NCBI GenBank assembly: GCA_965214475.1
Contig: OZ243953.1
Span: forward strand, 2,542,001-2,606,000
Origin: SIRX01 sp965214475
Lineage (GTDB): Bacteria; Actinomycetota; Rubrobacteria; Rubrobacterales; Rubrobacteraceae
Reading direction: 5' to 3'
DNA: 64,000 bases
The notes beneath the pieces are model-generated. The model did no database searches and was not told where the DNA came from. It saw only the letters and a program-made list of their open reading frames with translations. Positions 53,350-61,849 of the stretch are shown piece after piece (position 1 is the first letter of the stretch; every line of letters starts with the position of its first letter). Position numbers and translations under genes: made by a program.

Positions 53350-55065
53350 CTACTTTCCTTCTTTTAGATACTTCTCGAACTCGTCCCACGGCAGGCAGTT
53401 GACGACGTTTTGCTTGCCGATCCAGGCCCGCCGCGCCTGAGAGATCCCGAACCGCATCATGCCTAAAGCGCTCTCGTCGTGGGCGTCGGTATCTATGGTG
53501 AGGCTAACTCCGGCACGCAGCGCTTCCCGGAGGTATGGAACCGAGAGGTCCAACCGATCCACGTACGAGTTCAGCTCTAGGGCGGTGTTCGTGGCGGCGG
53601 CTTCTTCGATGAGGCGAGAGACGTTGACGGCATAGGGCTCGCGGCGGTTCAGGATGCGACCGGTCGGGTGGGCGATGGTGCGGACGTAGGGGTTATTGAT
53701 GGCCCGGACCATGCGGTCCGTCATGACGTCTTCTTCGAGGTTGAAGGCGGTGTGTACGGATGCAACCACGAAGTCCAGTTCCGCAAGCAGGGCGTCCTCG
53801 TAGTCCATCGTACCGTCCTTGAGGATGTCCACCTCCGAGCCACAGAGCAGGTGTATTTCATCGTACTCATTGTCGGCCTTGCGAACGGCCTCTATCTTCT
53901 CTTTCAGACGTTCGGGGGAGAGGCCGTTTGCCACCTTCAAGGACTGCGAGTGGTCGCAGAAGATGAGATATTCGTAGTTGCGTTCTATGGCGGCTTCGGC
54001 CATGCTCTCTATGGTGCCTTTGCCGTCGGAGTAGTTGGTGTGGACGTGCAGGTCGCCGCGAATATCACCGACCTCGATCAGGTCGGGAAGTTCGTCTTTC
54101 TCCGCCGCTTGGATCTCACCCCAATCCTCCCGCAACTCCGGCGGGATGTAGACGAGACCGAGTTTCTCGAAAAGCTCTTCTTCGGAAGCCACGGGCTTGT
54201 AGTCCTTCGTACCGGACTCTGCCAGCCCATACTCGGAGATGCTGATGCCCATCTTTACCGCCCGCTCACGCAGCACGACGTTGTGGGCCTGGCTGCCGGT
54301 GAAGTGGTGCAACAACGAACCGAAAGCCTCCGGCGCAACGATGCGGAGGTCCACGTCGATTTCACCGGTCTTTATGGAGACCTTCGTGTCGCCGTGCGCA
54401 ACGATCTCAGAGACGAACTCCGCCTCCGCGAAGGCTGCGGCTAAAGCGTGAGGGTCCGTACTGACGGCGACGATGTCCAGATCCCCGATGGTCTCCTTTT
54501 TGCGTCGCAGGGAGCCCGCCACCTCGGCCCGATCCGTCGCTGGATGCGAGCGCACGAAGGCCAGCAGATTTTCTCCGAGTGCCGTGGCGTCGTCGAGGAG
54601 CATCCGGCGCTCCTGGGAGTTGTATGTCTTGGCGGCCTCTATCATCCGCCCGGCGCTCTTCTTGCCGAATCCCTTGAGGCCAGAGATCCGGGCTTCATCC
54701 GTCTCCGCCAGCTTTTCAACGGTCGTAATGTCCAGTTCGTTCCAGAGTCGGCCCGCGGTTCGCGGCCCGACGTTCTGCAGTCGGGTCATCTCCACCAGAC
54801 CGGCCGGGACCTCCTCCAAAAGATCTACGAGTATCTGCGGCGGTGACTGATTTTCTGCGAGAACGCGGATAACCTCGGCTGTCGTACCTCCGACGTGGGG
54901 TAGATCCTTTATGTCCTCCATATCGGCCACAGGCCGGCCTGCGGCGGCGACGGATTCGGCGGCCCGCTGGTAGGCGAGCACCCGATAGTGCTCTTCGCCC
55001 TTTATCTCCATGAGTGTCACGATGGTTTCCAGGGCGTGGGCGATGTCACCGTTCTGCAGCTTCAA
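53350..55065 (-). CDS. polX: DNA polymerase/3'-5' exonuclease PolX
   Basis: A 571-residue bacterial PolX: an N-terminal HhH and polymerase-beta-like region (YQRAAESVAAAGRPVADMED, LKGFGKKSAGRMIEAAKTYN, VAGSLRRKKETIGDLDIVAV with the metal Asp-x-Asp, DVDLRIVAPEAFGSLLHHFT) and a C-terminal PHP nuclease domain (GDLHVHTNYSDGKGTIESMA, IFCDHSQS, DFVVASVHTAFNL, IDTDAHDESAL). PolX fills gaps in base-excision and break repair. Full length and undamaged. Confidence 0.95.
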   Translation of the reverse strand: MKLQNGDIAHALETIVTLMEIKGEEHYRVLAYQRAAESVAAAGRPVADMEDIKDLPHVGGTTAEVIRVLAENQSPPQILVDLLEEVPAGLVEMTRLQNVGPRTAGRLWNELDITTVEKLAETDEARISGLKGFGKKSAGRMIEAAKTYNSQERRMLLDDATALGENLLAFVRSHPATDRAEVAGSLRRKKETIGDLDIVAVSTDPHALAAAFAEAEFVSEIVAHGDTKVSIKTGEIDVDLRIVAPEAFGSLLHHFTGSQAHNVVLRERAVKMGISISEYGLAESGTKDYKPVASEEELFEKLGLVYIPPELREDWGEIQAAEKDELPDLIEVGDIRGDLHVHTNYSDGKGTIESMAEAAIERNYEYLIFCDHSQSLKVANGLSPERLKEKIEAVRKADNEYDEIHLLCGSEVDILKDGTMDYEDALLAELDFVVASVHTAFNLEEDVMTDRMVRAINNPYVRTIAHPTGRILNRREPYAVNVSRLIEEAAATNTALELNSYVDRLDLSVPYLREALRAGVSLTIDTDAHDESALGMMRFGISQARRAWIGKQNVVNCLPWDEFEKYLKEGK

Positions 55066-55127
55066 GGATATCCTTCCAGTCTACGGCAGCCGTTGGAGAT
55101 TATACGCGCCGTACCAAAACCTGACCG

Positions 55128-55628
55128 TTAGAGCCCAAGCTTTTTAGCGTATACGGATAGCAGTTCTGCAAGCTCTTGCCTTTGCTTTTCCGTCAAGCCG
55201 GTCAGAAGCTCGTCTTCTAGCTCTACGTGGGCCAGAATTGCTTCGTCTATAAGGTGTTTGCCTTCCGGTGTCAGACTGACGAGCGTGCCGCGCCGATCTT
55301 CGGGGTCAGGCAAACGCTCTACGAGGCCGCGTTTTTCGAGCAAGTCTATCCGGTGCGTAGTCGCACCCGAGGACAACATCATCTCGCTTTGAAGTTGATT
55401 GGGGTTAAGGGTGAAGGGTTCGCCACTGCGACGTAACGTTGCCAGGAGATCAAAGGTGCCGCCTAACAAGCCGTAACGTTTGAAGTTGGTTTCCAATCTC
55501 TGCTGTGCGTACTTGTTCAAGCGAAGCATCCGCCCGAAAACACCCATCGGAGAGGGGTCAATATCAGGGCGTTCTTTTCGCCACTGCGAGAGGATAACTT
55601 CTACGTGATCTTTAGCCATAAGTCCCAA
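55128..55628 (-). CDS. MarR-family transcriptional regulator
   Basis: A 166-residue protein: winged HTH with FDLLATLRRSGEPFTLNPNQ, LQSEMMLSSGATTHRIDLLE, KRGLVERLPDPEDRRGTLVS (wing with D-x-R-G) and LTPEGKHLIDEAI. It is divergent from the EamA transporter gene and an inverted repeat overlapping the transporter promoter lies in between, so it probably represses both genes. Confidence 0.92.
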   Translation of the reverse strand: MGLMAKDHVEVILSQWRKERPDIDPSPMGVFGRMLRLNKYAQQRLETNFKRYGLLGGTFDLLATLRRSGEPFTLNPNQLQSEMMLSSGATTHRIDLLEKRGLVERLPDPEDRRGTLVSLTPEGKHLIDEAILAHVELEDELLTGLTEKQRQELAELLSVYAKKLGL

Positions 55629-55650
55629 CTACTCTACCACCAAAAGATGC

Positions 55651-55684
55651 TTGACATAAAGCTTTATATAAAGTATCTTTATGT
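55651..55684 (+). promoter_or_regulatory. Promoter of the EamA gene with overlapping palindromic operator
   Basis: A -35 TTGACA (55651-55656) and a -10-like TATCTT (55674-55679) are 17 bases apart. The inverted repeat ACATAAAG (55654-55661) / CTTTATGT (55677-55684) covers both elements. A MarR dimer bound here would block RNA polymerase. Confidence 0.65.
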
Positions 55685-55736
55685 TAAGCAATAGAGGCTT
55701 AGATTTTCTGCACAAGGAGAAAGAGTTATTCAGGAT

Positions 55737-56669
55737 ATGCTTTCAGGCTCATTGGCACGTCGCAAATGGGTGATGCCGCTCGCTCTCCTTTTGGTAACGG
55801 GCACGCTTATCGGCATCTCGACCAACCTTGCCAAGTTGGCTGCAAACGCTGACCTCGCTCCTCTTTCCTTCCTTACCTGGTCCGTTGCCGGGGCTGCGGT
55901 CGTCCTCGCCGGTGTTCAAGCTGCCCGCCGGAGGCTTACACGTCTCAAACCCCAGGCTGTAGAGTATTTTCTGGTGGCGGGCTTGGTCACTGTCGCCTCC
56001 CCCAACCTTATTTTCGTTGCGGCCGTTTCCCGTGTTGGGGCCGGGTTTGTTGCACTCGCTATCGTGTTTCCGCCACTATTCACTTATGTTGGCGCGCTTC
56101 TGCTCGGTATGGAGCGGTTTCAGGCCAGCCGTGCGGCGGGTGTCGCACTCGCGCTAGGAGGAGCCGCCGTGCTAGCCTACTTCAAGCTCTCCGCGCCGGA
56201 AGCCGATACTTTCTGGATTATCGCGACGTTGTGCGGTGCGATCCTGTTGGCGGTTGGCAACATATACCGGACGGCCCGCTGGCCGAAGGGGACAGACCCG
56301 GACGAGCTCGCCCCCGGCATGCTCGCCGCGTCTGCCCTCATGCTGTTCGCGGTGGGCGTGGTTGCTAAGATCTCTCCAGGTACTCCTTCGGACTTCTCAC
56401 TCGTCGTACCGGTGGATCGAATTGGGCCTGTACTAATCATTCTCGCGCAGGTTGCGACGTTCTCGATGCAGTTTCTGCTGCTATTTATGCTGCAGCAGCG
56501 CGGGGGACCAGTCTACTTGAGTCTTCTGGGCTCAGTCGGAGCCGTTGCGGGCGTCCCAATTGCTGTTCTCATGCTCGGAGAGGCCATACCGCAGGGAATC
56601 GTCTTTGGCGGCGCGCTCCTCGCATTCGGTATAGCCCTCCTGACGTTCGGCCGCGCCAAAGCCACTTAG
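55737..56669 (+). CDS. EamA/DMT-family transporter
   Basis: A 310-residue ten-TM drug/metabolite transporter: LALLLVTGTLIGISTNLAKL, LSFLTWSVAGAAVVLAGVQA, VGAGFVALAIVFPPLFTYVG, AAGVALALGGAAVLAYFKLS in the first half and PVYLSLLGSVGAVAGVPIAV, LGEAIPQGIVFGGALLAFGI in the second (the EamA repeat with its GGALLAFGI ending). Function is efflux or uptake of an unknown small molecule. Divergent from a MarR gene. Confidence 0.87.
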   Translation: MLSGSLARRKWVMPLALLLVTGTLIGISTNLAKLAANADLAPLSFLTWSVAGAAVVLAGVQAARRRLTRLKPQAVEYFLVAGLVTVASPNLIFVAAVSRVGAGFVALAIVFPPLFTYVGALLLGMERFQASRAAGVALALGGAAVLAYFKLSAPEADTFWIIATLCGAILLAVGNIYRTARWPKGTDPDELAPGMLAASALMLFAVGVVAKISPGTPSDFSLVVPVDRIGPVLIILAQVATFSMQFLLLFMLQQRGGPVYLSLLGSVGAVAGVPIAVLMLGEAIPQGIVFGGALLAFGIALLTFGRAKAT

Positions 56670-56780
56670 GCCCCGGTTCTTTCGGTTAGAGAGCAGCACC
56701 TACGAATTCAGGCCGGTAGCGACATAATAACAGCGTGCCGCGAGAGGTCACGGCTATTGGTCCGGGAAAAGAAGGAGCGT

Positions 56781-57779
56781 CTAACCTATAAAACTGTTCT
56801 GCCGGAGCCACTGCTCTGCCACGTTCGCGGGGGACTTGCCATCGGTGTCTACCTGCGAGTTCAACTGCAGCAACTCTCCGGTAGTTAGCTCCTCAGAGAT
56901 TGGGGCAAACAACTCTTCTAGTTCCGGGTATTCCTGCAGCAGCTCATCGGTCATGATTATTGCCGGGTTGTAGACGGCGAAAAAGTTCTCATCGTCTTCG
57001 AGGAGTCGCAGGTTCTCTTCCTCGATTAGCGGGCTGGTCGTGAAGACCACGCCGAAGTTGCAACGCTTGCCCTCCGACACGTTCTGGTAGACCGAGTCGA
57101 GCGGAACCACCGTCTGGCTGTCTTCAGGGTATTCGAAGTCGTAAGCTTCTTCCAGTCCCGGCAGTCCGTCCGAACGACTGCTGAAGTCGTTCTCGTCACC
57201 GTAGCAGAGCGAGGCTTTTTCCGGGCTCTCCTGAGACAGGCGGGCGAGGTCCGAGATGTTCTGGACACCAGTTTCGTCGAGGGTGTTCTGACTCGCGGCG
57301 ATGGCGTAGGTATTGTTGCCGGGGGCCGGCTTTAGCCACTCGATGTTGTTCTCTTCGAGGTCTTGCTCGGCGACGGCCTGGTATTGCTCTTGGGGGTCTG
57401 AGATGGGGTCCGGGTTCCCCAGATGCACCAGCCAGCCCGTTGCGGTGTATTCCCAGTACATGTTTATGTCGTTGTTGGTCAGGGCCTGACGGACCTCCTC
57501 GTTGCCGCCGATCCCGATCCGGGCGGTCACGTCGGCCCCAGCGGCTTCGAGCGCCTGCACGGCGATCTCGCCCAGTATCCGCTGCTCCGTGAAGTCCTTT
57601 GACCCGACGGTGAACCGGGCGGAGTCTTGCGGCCCGCTGAGGTCGAACTCTTCCGCGATACTCCCGCCACTGGAACTGCCGGATCCGGAGGAACCCTGCC
57701 CACCACAGCCCGCAACCAGCACCAGGGCGAGGAAGAGCGTCGCTACTGCCGGAAAAATTCTCCGCACGTCCACCATCAC
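56781..57779 (-). CDS. Glycine-betaine/choline-type ABC binding lipoprotein (OpuAC/ProX family)
   Basis: A 332-residue lipoprotein: signal with lipobox LVAGCGG, Ser/Gly linker, then FTVGSKDFTEQRILGEIAVQ, IGIGGNEEVRQALTNNDINM, YWEYTATGWLVHLGNP and NPAIIMTDELLQEYPELEEL, the OpuAC pattern for quaternary-ammonium ligands. There is no permease or ATPase beside it. The BCCT gene upstream on the same strand overlaps its start by four bases. The two probably share a substrate, but how a lipoprotein would work with a BCCT carrier is not known. Confidence 0.88.
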   Translation of the reverse strand: MMVDVRRIFPAVATLFLALVLVAGCGGQGSSGSGSSSGGSIAEEFDLSGPQDSARFTVGSKDFTEQRILGEIAVQALEAAGADVTARIGIGGNEEVRQALTNNDINMYWEYTATGWLVHLGNPDPISDPQEQYQAVAEQDLEENNIEWLKPAPGNNTYAIAASQNTLDETGVQNISDLARLSQESPEKASLCYGDENDFSSRSDGLPGLEEAYDFEYPEDSQTVVPLDSVYQNVSEGKRCNFGVVFTTSPLIEEENLRLLEDDENFFAVYNPAIIMTDELLQEYPELEELFAPISEELTTGELLQLNSQVDTDGKSPANVAEQWLRQNSFIG

Positions 57780-59347
57780 TTGTTAGAGGCCGGCGCGGGC
57801 TTGCCTACGGGACCTCCTGCCGCGCTACCCCGCCGCTCCGCCGAGGGTTCTCGGACCTCTTCGGAGAGCGACTTGTACAGGGAGAAGCAGATGCCGAACA
57901 TGATTATGGTGAACGGAACCGCGGCGGTGATGGTCGCCGTCTGGAGTGCGCCCAAGCCACCGGTCAGCAGCAGGATCGCCGCGAACGAAGCTATAACGAC
58001 GCCCCAGGTCAGCTTGACCGCCGCAGCGGGGTTAACGGCGCCGTCCGTGGACATGCTGCTCAGGACAAAGGTCGCCGAGTCTGCTGAGGTGATGAAAAAG
58101 ATGCTGACCAATACGAGAGCCAGAATGGACGTTACGCCTCCCAGCGGAAATGCCGTGAGGGTGTCGAAGAGGGATTTGGGCAGGTCGCTGGCGGCCGTCT
58201 TAGCGATGTTTCCGCCCTGATAGAGGTCCAGATAGAGGGCCGAGCCTCCGAAAACCGTAAACCACAGAAAGCTAAAAGCCACCGGGGCGAAGAGCACGCC
58301 GAAGACGAACTCCCGGATCGTGCGTCCCCGCGATATGCGGGCGATAAACGTCCCGACAAACGGCGCCCAGGAGACCCACCACGCCCAGTAGAACAAGGTC
58401 CAACTCTGGGCCCACTCGCTATCTGTAAACGCACCGGCCCGAAAACTCATCTGGGCGAATGCGCCCAGATACTGGCCGATAGATTGGGTAAACGTATTGA
58501 GCAGAAAAACCGTCGGGCCTGCAAAGAGGATAAAGAAGAGCAGGACCACGGCTATCACCATGTTCGTCAGGCTGAGGTAGAGAATGCCTTTCCCGATGCC
58601 GGTAGCTGCCGAGATCATAAACGCAACCGTTAGAACGGCGATGATGATCACCTGCACGGTGACGTTGCTCGGAATACTATCGAACACGTAGCTCAGGCCG
58701 CCGTTGAGCTGCAGGGCCCCGACCCCGAGCGCCGTTGCAACACCGAAGAGCACGGCGAAGATCGCGAATATATCCACCGCTTTTCCGATAGGTCCGTCTA
58801 CCCGGTCTCCGAGTATAGGCCGGAGCGTCGCGCTGATGAGGTTCCCGCCGCCCTTGCGAAAGTTGAAGTAGGCGATCGCCATGGCAACCACGCCGTACAC
58901 CGCCCACGGATGCAGCCCCCAATGGAAGAACGTGTACTGCAAGCTGAGCTCAGCCGCCTCGGTCGTCTCGGCTTTCGCCATCCCGTAGGGTGGCGTACCG
59001 AAGTGCGACGCGGGCTCCGCCACTCCCCAGAAAAGAAAGCTCAACCCCACCCCGGCGGCGAACAGCATGGAGAGCCAACCCGCAGTGGAGAACTCCGGCT
59101 CATCCTCGTCTTTACCGAGTTTTATCCGACCGTAGCGACTGAAAGCCAGGTACACTACGAACACCAGAAACCCAGAAACCGACAGCAGATAAACCCACCC
59201 GAAAGTAGAGATCACATAATTCAAGACCGCCGTGAACGTGCTCGAGAGGTTGTCTGTAAAGAGCACCCCCCACAGGACGAACAATATCGATAGGACAACC
59301 GAAATTACGAACACCGGACCTACCTGAGACCTGATCCTCTGCACCAT
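57776..59347 (-). CDS. BCCT-family betaine/choline/carnitine transporter
   Basis: A 523-residue carrier with about twelve TM segments: WLSMLFAAGVGLSFLFWGVA (glycine-rich TM3), the signature-helix Trp region LQYTFFHWGLHPWAVYGVVA, AKAVD-like IGKAVDIFAIFAVLFGVATA, LFYWAWWVSWAPFVGTFIAR (BCCT signature W-W-x-x-W) and ITSADSATFVLSSMSTDGAV. BCCT proteins import compatible solutes with sodium or protons. The C-terminal tail is Ser/Pro-rich. Confidence 0.93.
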   Translation of the reverse strand: MVQRIRSQVGPVFVISVVLSILFVLWGVLFTDNLSSTFTAVLNYVISTFGWVYLLSVSGFLVFVVYLAFSRYGRIKLGKDEDEPEFSTAGWLSMLFAAGVGLSFLFWGVAEPASHFGTPPYGMAKAETTEAAELSLQYTFFHWGLHPWAVYGVVAMAIAYFNFRKGGGNLISATLRPILGDRVDGPIGKAVDIFAIFAVLFGVATALGVGALQLNGGLSYVFDSIPSNVTVQVIIIAVLTVAFMISAATGIGKGILYLSLTNMVIAVVLLFFILFAGPTVFLLNTFTQSIGQYLGAFAQMSFRAGAFTDSEWAQSWTLFYWAWWVSWAPFVGTFIARISRGRTIREFVFGVLFAPVAFSFLWFTVFGGSALYLDLYQGGNIAKTAASDLPKSLFDTLTAFPLGGVTSILALVLVSIFFITSADSATFVLSSMSTDGAVNPAAAVKLTWGVVIASFAAILLLTGGLGALQTATITAAVPFTIIMFGICFSLYKSLSEEVREPSAERRGSAAGGPVGKPAPASNK

Positions 59348-59754
59348 CTACAATCCCCTTCGTCGACTACTTCATGTCAAGCAAGAAAATAACTTTCACG
59401 ACCGGACCGATGAGAAGAGATACCTGACCAACCTACCGCAACCAGGAACTCTCCCTAAACATTCCGCCAACCATCTTGAGAAGCATTCTCTAACCCTGTA
59501 TGTAGTTTCCAGCTACCATACACTACCCGGGCGTCTATAAAAGAGATATATCTAAAGATTTGTTTAAGTTTTGTTAAGATCAGGGGGAGAGAATCTTCGG
59601 CCCCACCTCCTGAAATGCGGGAGCGAGGCGGAGATTGCGCACGGTTGGGGAGAGTCCTATACACTTCTTGGTGGAGCTTGGATCTCCGTCGTGCCCTTGT
59701 GTTTTGTAGGAGTTCTGCCCGAGCGACTCGCGTAGGGTGGAGAAAGGAAACGAG
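59348..59754. other. Gene-free stretch between BCCT and universal-stress genes
   Basis: About 400 bases. It must hold the BCCT promoter (leftward) and the UspA promoter (rightward). An AT-rich patch at about 59535-59580 (AAAGAGATATATCTAAAG, with the small palindrome GAGATATATC-TC-like) may be part of them. No gene or clear riboswitch seen. Confidence 0.35.
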
Positions 59755-60192
59755 ATGGAAATGTTGCCCAAGAGGATACTGCTCGCTGCGGACGGCTCCG
59801 ACGACTCGAAGCTAGCGTTGCAGATGGCGGCCAGTATGGCAAGCGGACTCGGGTCCGAGTTGCACGTAGTTTACGTGGCGCTGATCTCTCCGTGGGTTTT
59901 GGGGAGCAAGCTGTCGGATACCGAGTACGAGAGGCTCCGTTCGGAGCAGCAAAGTATCTTGGATGCCCTGATCTCGCAGGTCGAGGGCCTGGACGTAGAA
60001 GTTACCGAGTCCCACTTCCGGGTCGGACAGCGGGCGGACGATGAGATCATACAACTAAGTGAGGATTTGGAGGTAGACCTGATCGTGGTGGGGAGCAAGG
60101 GCAGGGGCACCTTTAAGCGTGCCTTGATGGGCAGTGACGCCGAGAGCGTCGTCCGCTACTCTCGACATCCGGTCATGGTGGTGCGCGGCTGA
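59755..60192 (+). CDS. Universal stress protein (UspA family)
   Basis: A 145-residue Usp domain: KRILLAADGSDDSKLALQMA at the N-terminus and the ATP-binding end VDLIVVGSKGRGTFKRALMG, SDAESVVRYSRHPVMVVRG (G-2x-G-9x-G-S/T pattern present). ATG at 59755 follows GAGAAAGGA; GTG at 59737 would add six residues but lies before the ribosome site. Usp proteins bind ATP and help survive stress. Monocistronic. Confidence 0.93.
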   Translation: MEMLPKRILLAADGSDDSKLALQMAASMASGLGSELHVVYVALISPWVLGSKLSDTEYERLRSEQQSILDALISQVEGLDVEVTESHFRVGQRADDEIIQLSEDLEVDLIVVGSKGRGTFKRALMGSDAESVVRYSRHPVMVVRG

Positions 60193-60369
60193 TAGCCGAA
60201 GGCGATTGTGGGCCCGGCAAGCAGACCTCGCCATCAATTGCCCAGCATGTAGCTGTAATAGCGGTGAGAAGAATCTAATGGTGAAATTGCGAATTCCTCG
60301 TTAGCCATAGGTGTCATGCGTCGTCGAAGCCGCGAAAAAGAGGAATTCTCTACCGGCGCTCTACCAAAA

Positions 60370-60553
60370 ACATACGAAGGCTACCGTGTAAGTTGAGGAA
60401 TATGAGAAATAGGGTGAGAATGACCTCCAGGCCGAGCGCCTGCCAGTGAGTGCCGGAGGGCACGGTGGCGCCGAGGCTCGCCACATTGCCGAAAAGGATC
60501 AGATACGCGGCGTTGGCTGCACGGGCACCGAAGAGTTGGGCGAGGGCGAACTT
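60370..60553 (-). pseudogene. Aquaporin (MIP family) remnant at the end of the ars operon
   Basis: The reverse strand reads FALAQLFGARAANAAYLILF, GNVASLGATVPSGTHWQALG and LEVILTLFLIFLNLHG, which resembles TM3-TM4 and the loop of aquaporins; the second NPA and the rest are missing and the frame dissolves near 60370. It lies right behind the metallophosphoesterase gene. In several bacteria an aquaglyceroporin in the ars operon channels arsenite or methylated forms, so this looks like a lost member. Confidence 0.5.
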
Positions 60554-60565
60554 ACGAAACCTCGG

Positions 60566-61333
60566 CTACGAAACTTCGGCGGGCCTGGGGGTACCGCCGG
60601 CCGCGAGCTGTTCGGCGAACTCGTCGGGCAACTCGCTCTCCCGGATGCCCTCTATCGTCCTGTCGAGGTCGTACTCGATCCGCACGAACTCCGCGGAGAA
60701 ATCATCCTCCCCGGCCTCGACGAGGACGTAGCAGGACCTGGGGTCTCCATCTTTGGGTTTGCCGACAGAGCCAGTATTTACGAAACGGACGCCTTCCACC
60801 TCCCGCGTCCAGGGCTTGTGGGTGTGGCCGAAGGCGATGAGGTCCCCTTCTTTAAGGCCCGCGCTATTCGCCATCTTGGTGCAGAAGGAGTCGGGTCGGT
60901 CCTCGGTCCAGTAGAGCGTGTTCAGCGTCGGGGTGCCGTGAACGAGCACCACCTCGGGCTTCGACTTGTGGCCGCCGCGGACCCTGAGATCCAGCCTAAA
61001 CGGTAGCTCACCGAGAAAACGCTTTGTCTCACCCGAGACATGTTCCCTGGTCCAGTCGTAGCTGAGGTGCGAGAGCTCTTCCTGGTGAGGGGTGTCGGCC
61101 TTGCAGCCGCAGTGGTCGTAGTCGGTAGCCACCGTGGAATCGTAGTTGCCCGCTATTCCGGGTATTCCGCGCTCCCGGATGAGGGCTGCAACCTCGTTGG
61201 GCCACGGCGCGTAGCCTACCAGGTCTCCTAGATGGTAGATGGCGTCCACGTCGTCTCTGCCGTCTATATCTTCTAGCACAGCCTGAAGTGCGGGCAGGTT
61301 CGAATGGATGTCCGAGATCAAGGCATACTTCAT
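60566..61333 (-). CDS. Metallophosphoesterase of the ars operon
   Basis: A ~255-residue calcineurin-like phosphoesterase. Metal motifs: MKYALISDIHSN (D-x-H), IYHLGDLVGYAPWPNE (GD), IPGIAGNYDSTVA (GN), VLVHGTP (H) and IAFGHTHKPW (GHTH). ATG 61333 follows GGAGG. A MFAEHLEVH extension upstream is unlikely. It is third after arsM and arsR (78-base gap) and may have its own operator copy in that gap. Its substrate in arsenic metabolism is unknown. Confidence 0.88.
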   Translation of the reverse strand: MKYALISDIHSNLPALQAVLEDIDGRDDVDAIYHLGDLVGYAPWPNEVAALIRERGIPGIAGNYDSTVATDYDHCGCKADTPHQEELSHLSYDWTREHVSGETKRFLGELPFRLDLRVRGGHKSKPEVVLVHGTPTLNTLYWTEDRPDSFCTKMANSAGLKEGDLIAFGHTHKPWTREVEGVRFVNTGSVGKPKDGDPRSCYVLVEAGEDDFSAEFVRIEYDLDRTIEGIRESELPDEFAEQLAAGGTPRPAEVS

Positions 61334-61357
61334 GTGTACCTCCAGATGTTCTGCAAA

Positions 61358-61371
61358 CAACGCATCAAGAT
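61358..61371. promoter_or_regulatory. Candidate second ArsR operator motif
   Basis: CAACGCATCAAGAT here matches CAACGCATCAATAT at 62713-62726 in 13 of 14 bases. The first copy is upstream of arsM, this one upstream of the metallophosphoesterase gene; both are AT-rich gaps in front of genes of the same operon. Confidence 0.45.
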
Positions 61372-61411
61372 CACTTTATACGCTTTAAGGGGAGCCTGGG
61401 TTAAACGCCGG

Positions 61412-61846
61412 TTAAATCCTGGAGCTGACGCCGGTTTCTGCCAATGTGGTTCCAAGATGTGCCGCTGTTTCGCCCAGCAGGTCGCGGGCTGCCTCGTGGT
61501 TCAAGGAGTAGAAGCTCCATTTGCCGCGCTTTTCTTCCCGGACGAGTCCTGCGTCCTTGAGTTTGCGGAGATGGTAGGAGACCTTCGACTGGCCCATGCC
61601 GAAGTATTGTTCGAACTCGCAGACGCAGATTCCCGCGTCCTGGTCTTCGGCCGGGACGCCCCAGTTGGGCAGGTCGCAGCAGCCGCGTCCTCCGGCCATC
61701 ATGCCGAGCATCCTGACTCGTATGGGGTCTGAGAGGGCGCTCCCGAGCGCTACGAGCTTCTCCACCTGCTCCTCGGTCCCGGCGCCGCCTGGGGCCGTGG
61801 TGGCCCGCTGGTTGTTCCCAACGACCTCTATCCTTTGCTTCGTCAC
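61412..61846 (-). CDS. arsR: ArsR-family arsenic-responsive repressor
   Basis: A 144-residue ArsR/SmtB protein: LVALGSALSDPIRVRMLGMM (start of HTH), then MAGGRGCCDLP and ICVCEFEQYFGMGQSKVSYH with Cys residues placed to bind As(III), KVSYHLRKLKDAGLVREEKR and WSFYSLNHEAAR (wing). The CC and C-V-C cysteines differ from the classic ELCVCDL layout; it is an actinobacterial-style ArsR. GTG is the start, three bases after the arsM stop. Confidence 0.9.
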   Translation of the reverse strand: MTKQRIEVVGNNQRATTAPGGAGTEEQVEKLVALGSALSDPIRVRMLGMMAGGRGCCDLPNWGVPAEDQDAGICVCEFEQYFGMGQSKVSYHLRKLKDAGLVREEKRGKWSFYSLNHEAARDLLGETAAHLGTTLAETGVSSRI

Positions 61847-61849
61847 TTG

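Noticed and set aside
53668..54444. 258-codon forward frame opposite polX
   Set aside because: Antisense of the PHP and polymerase domains of polX; no independent signal.
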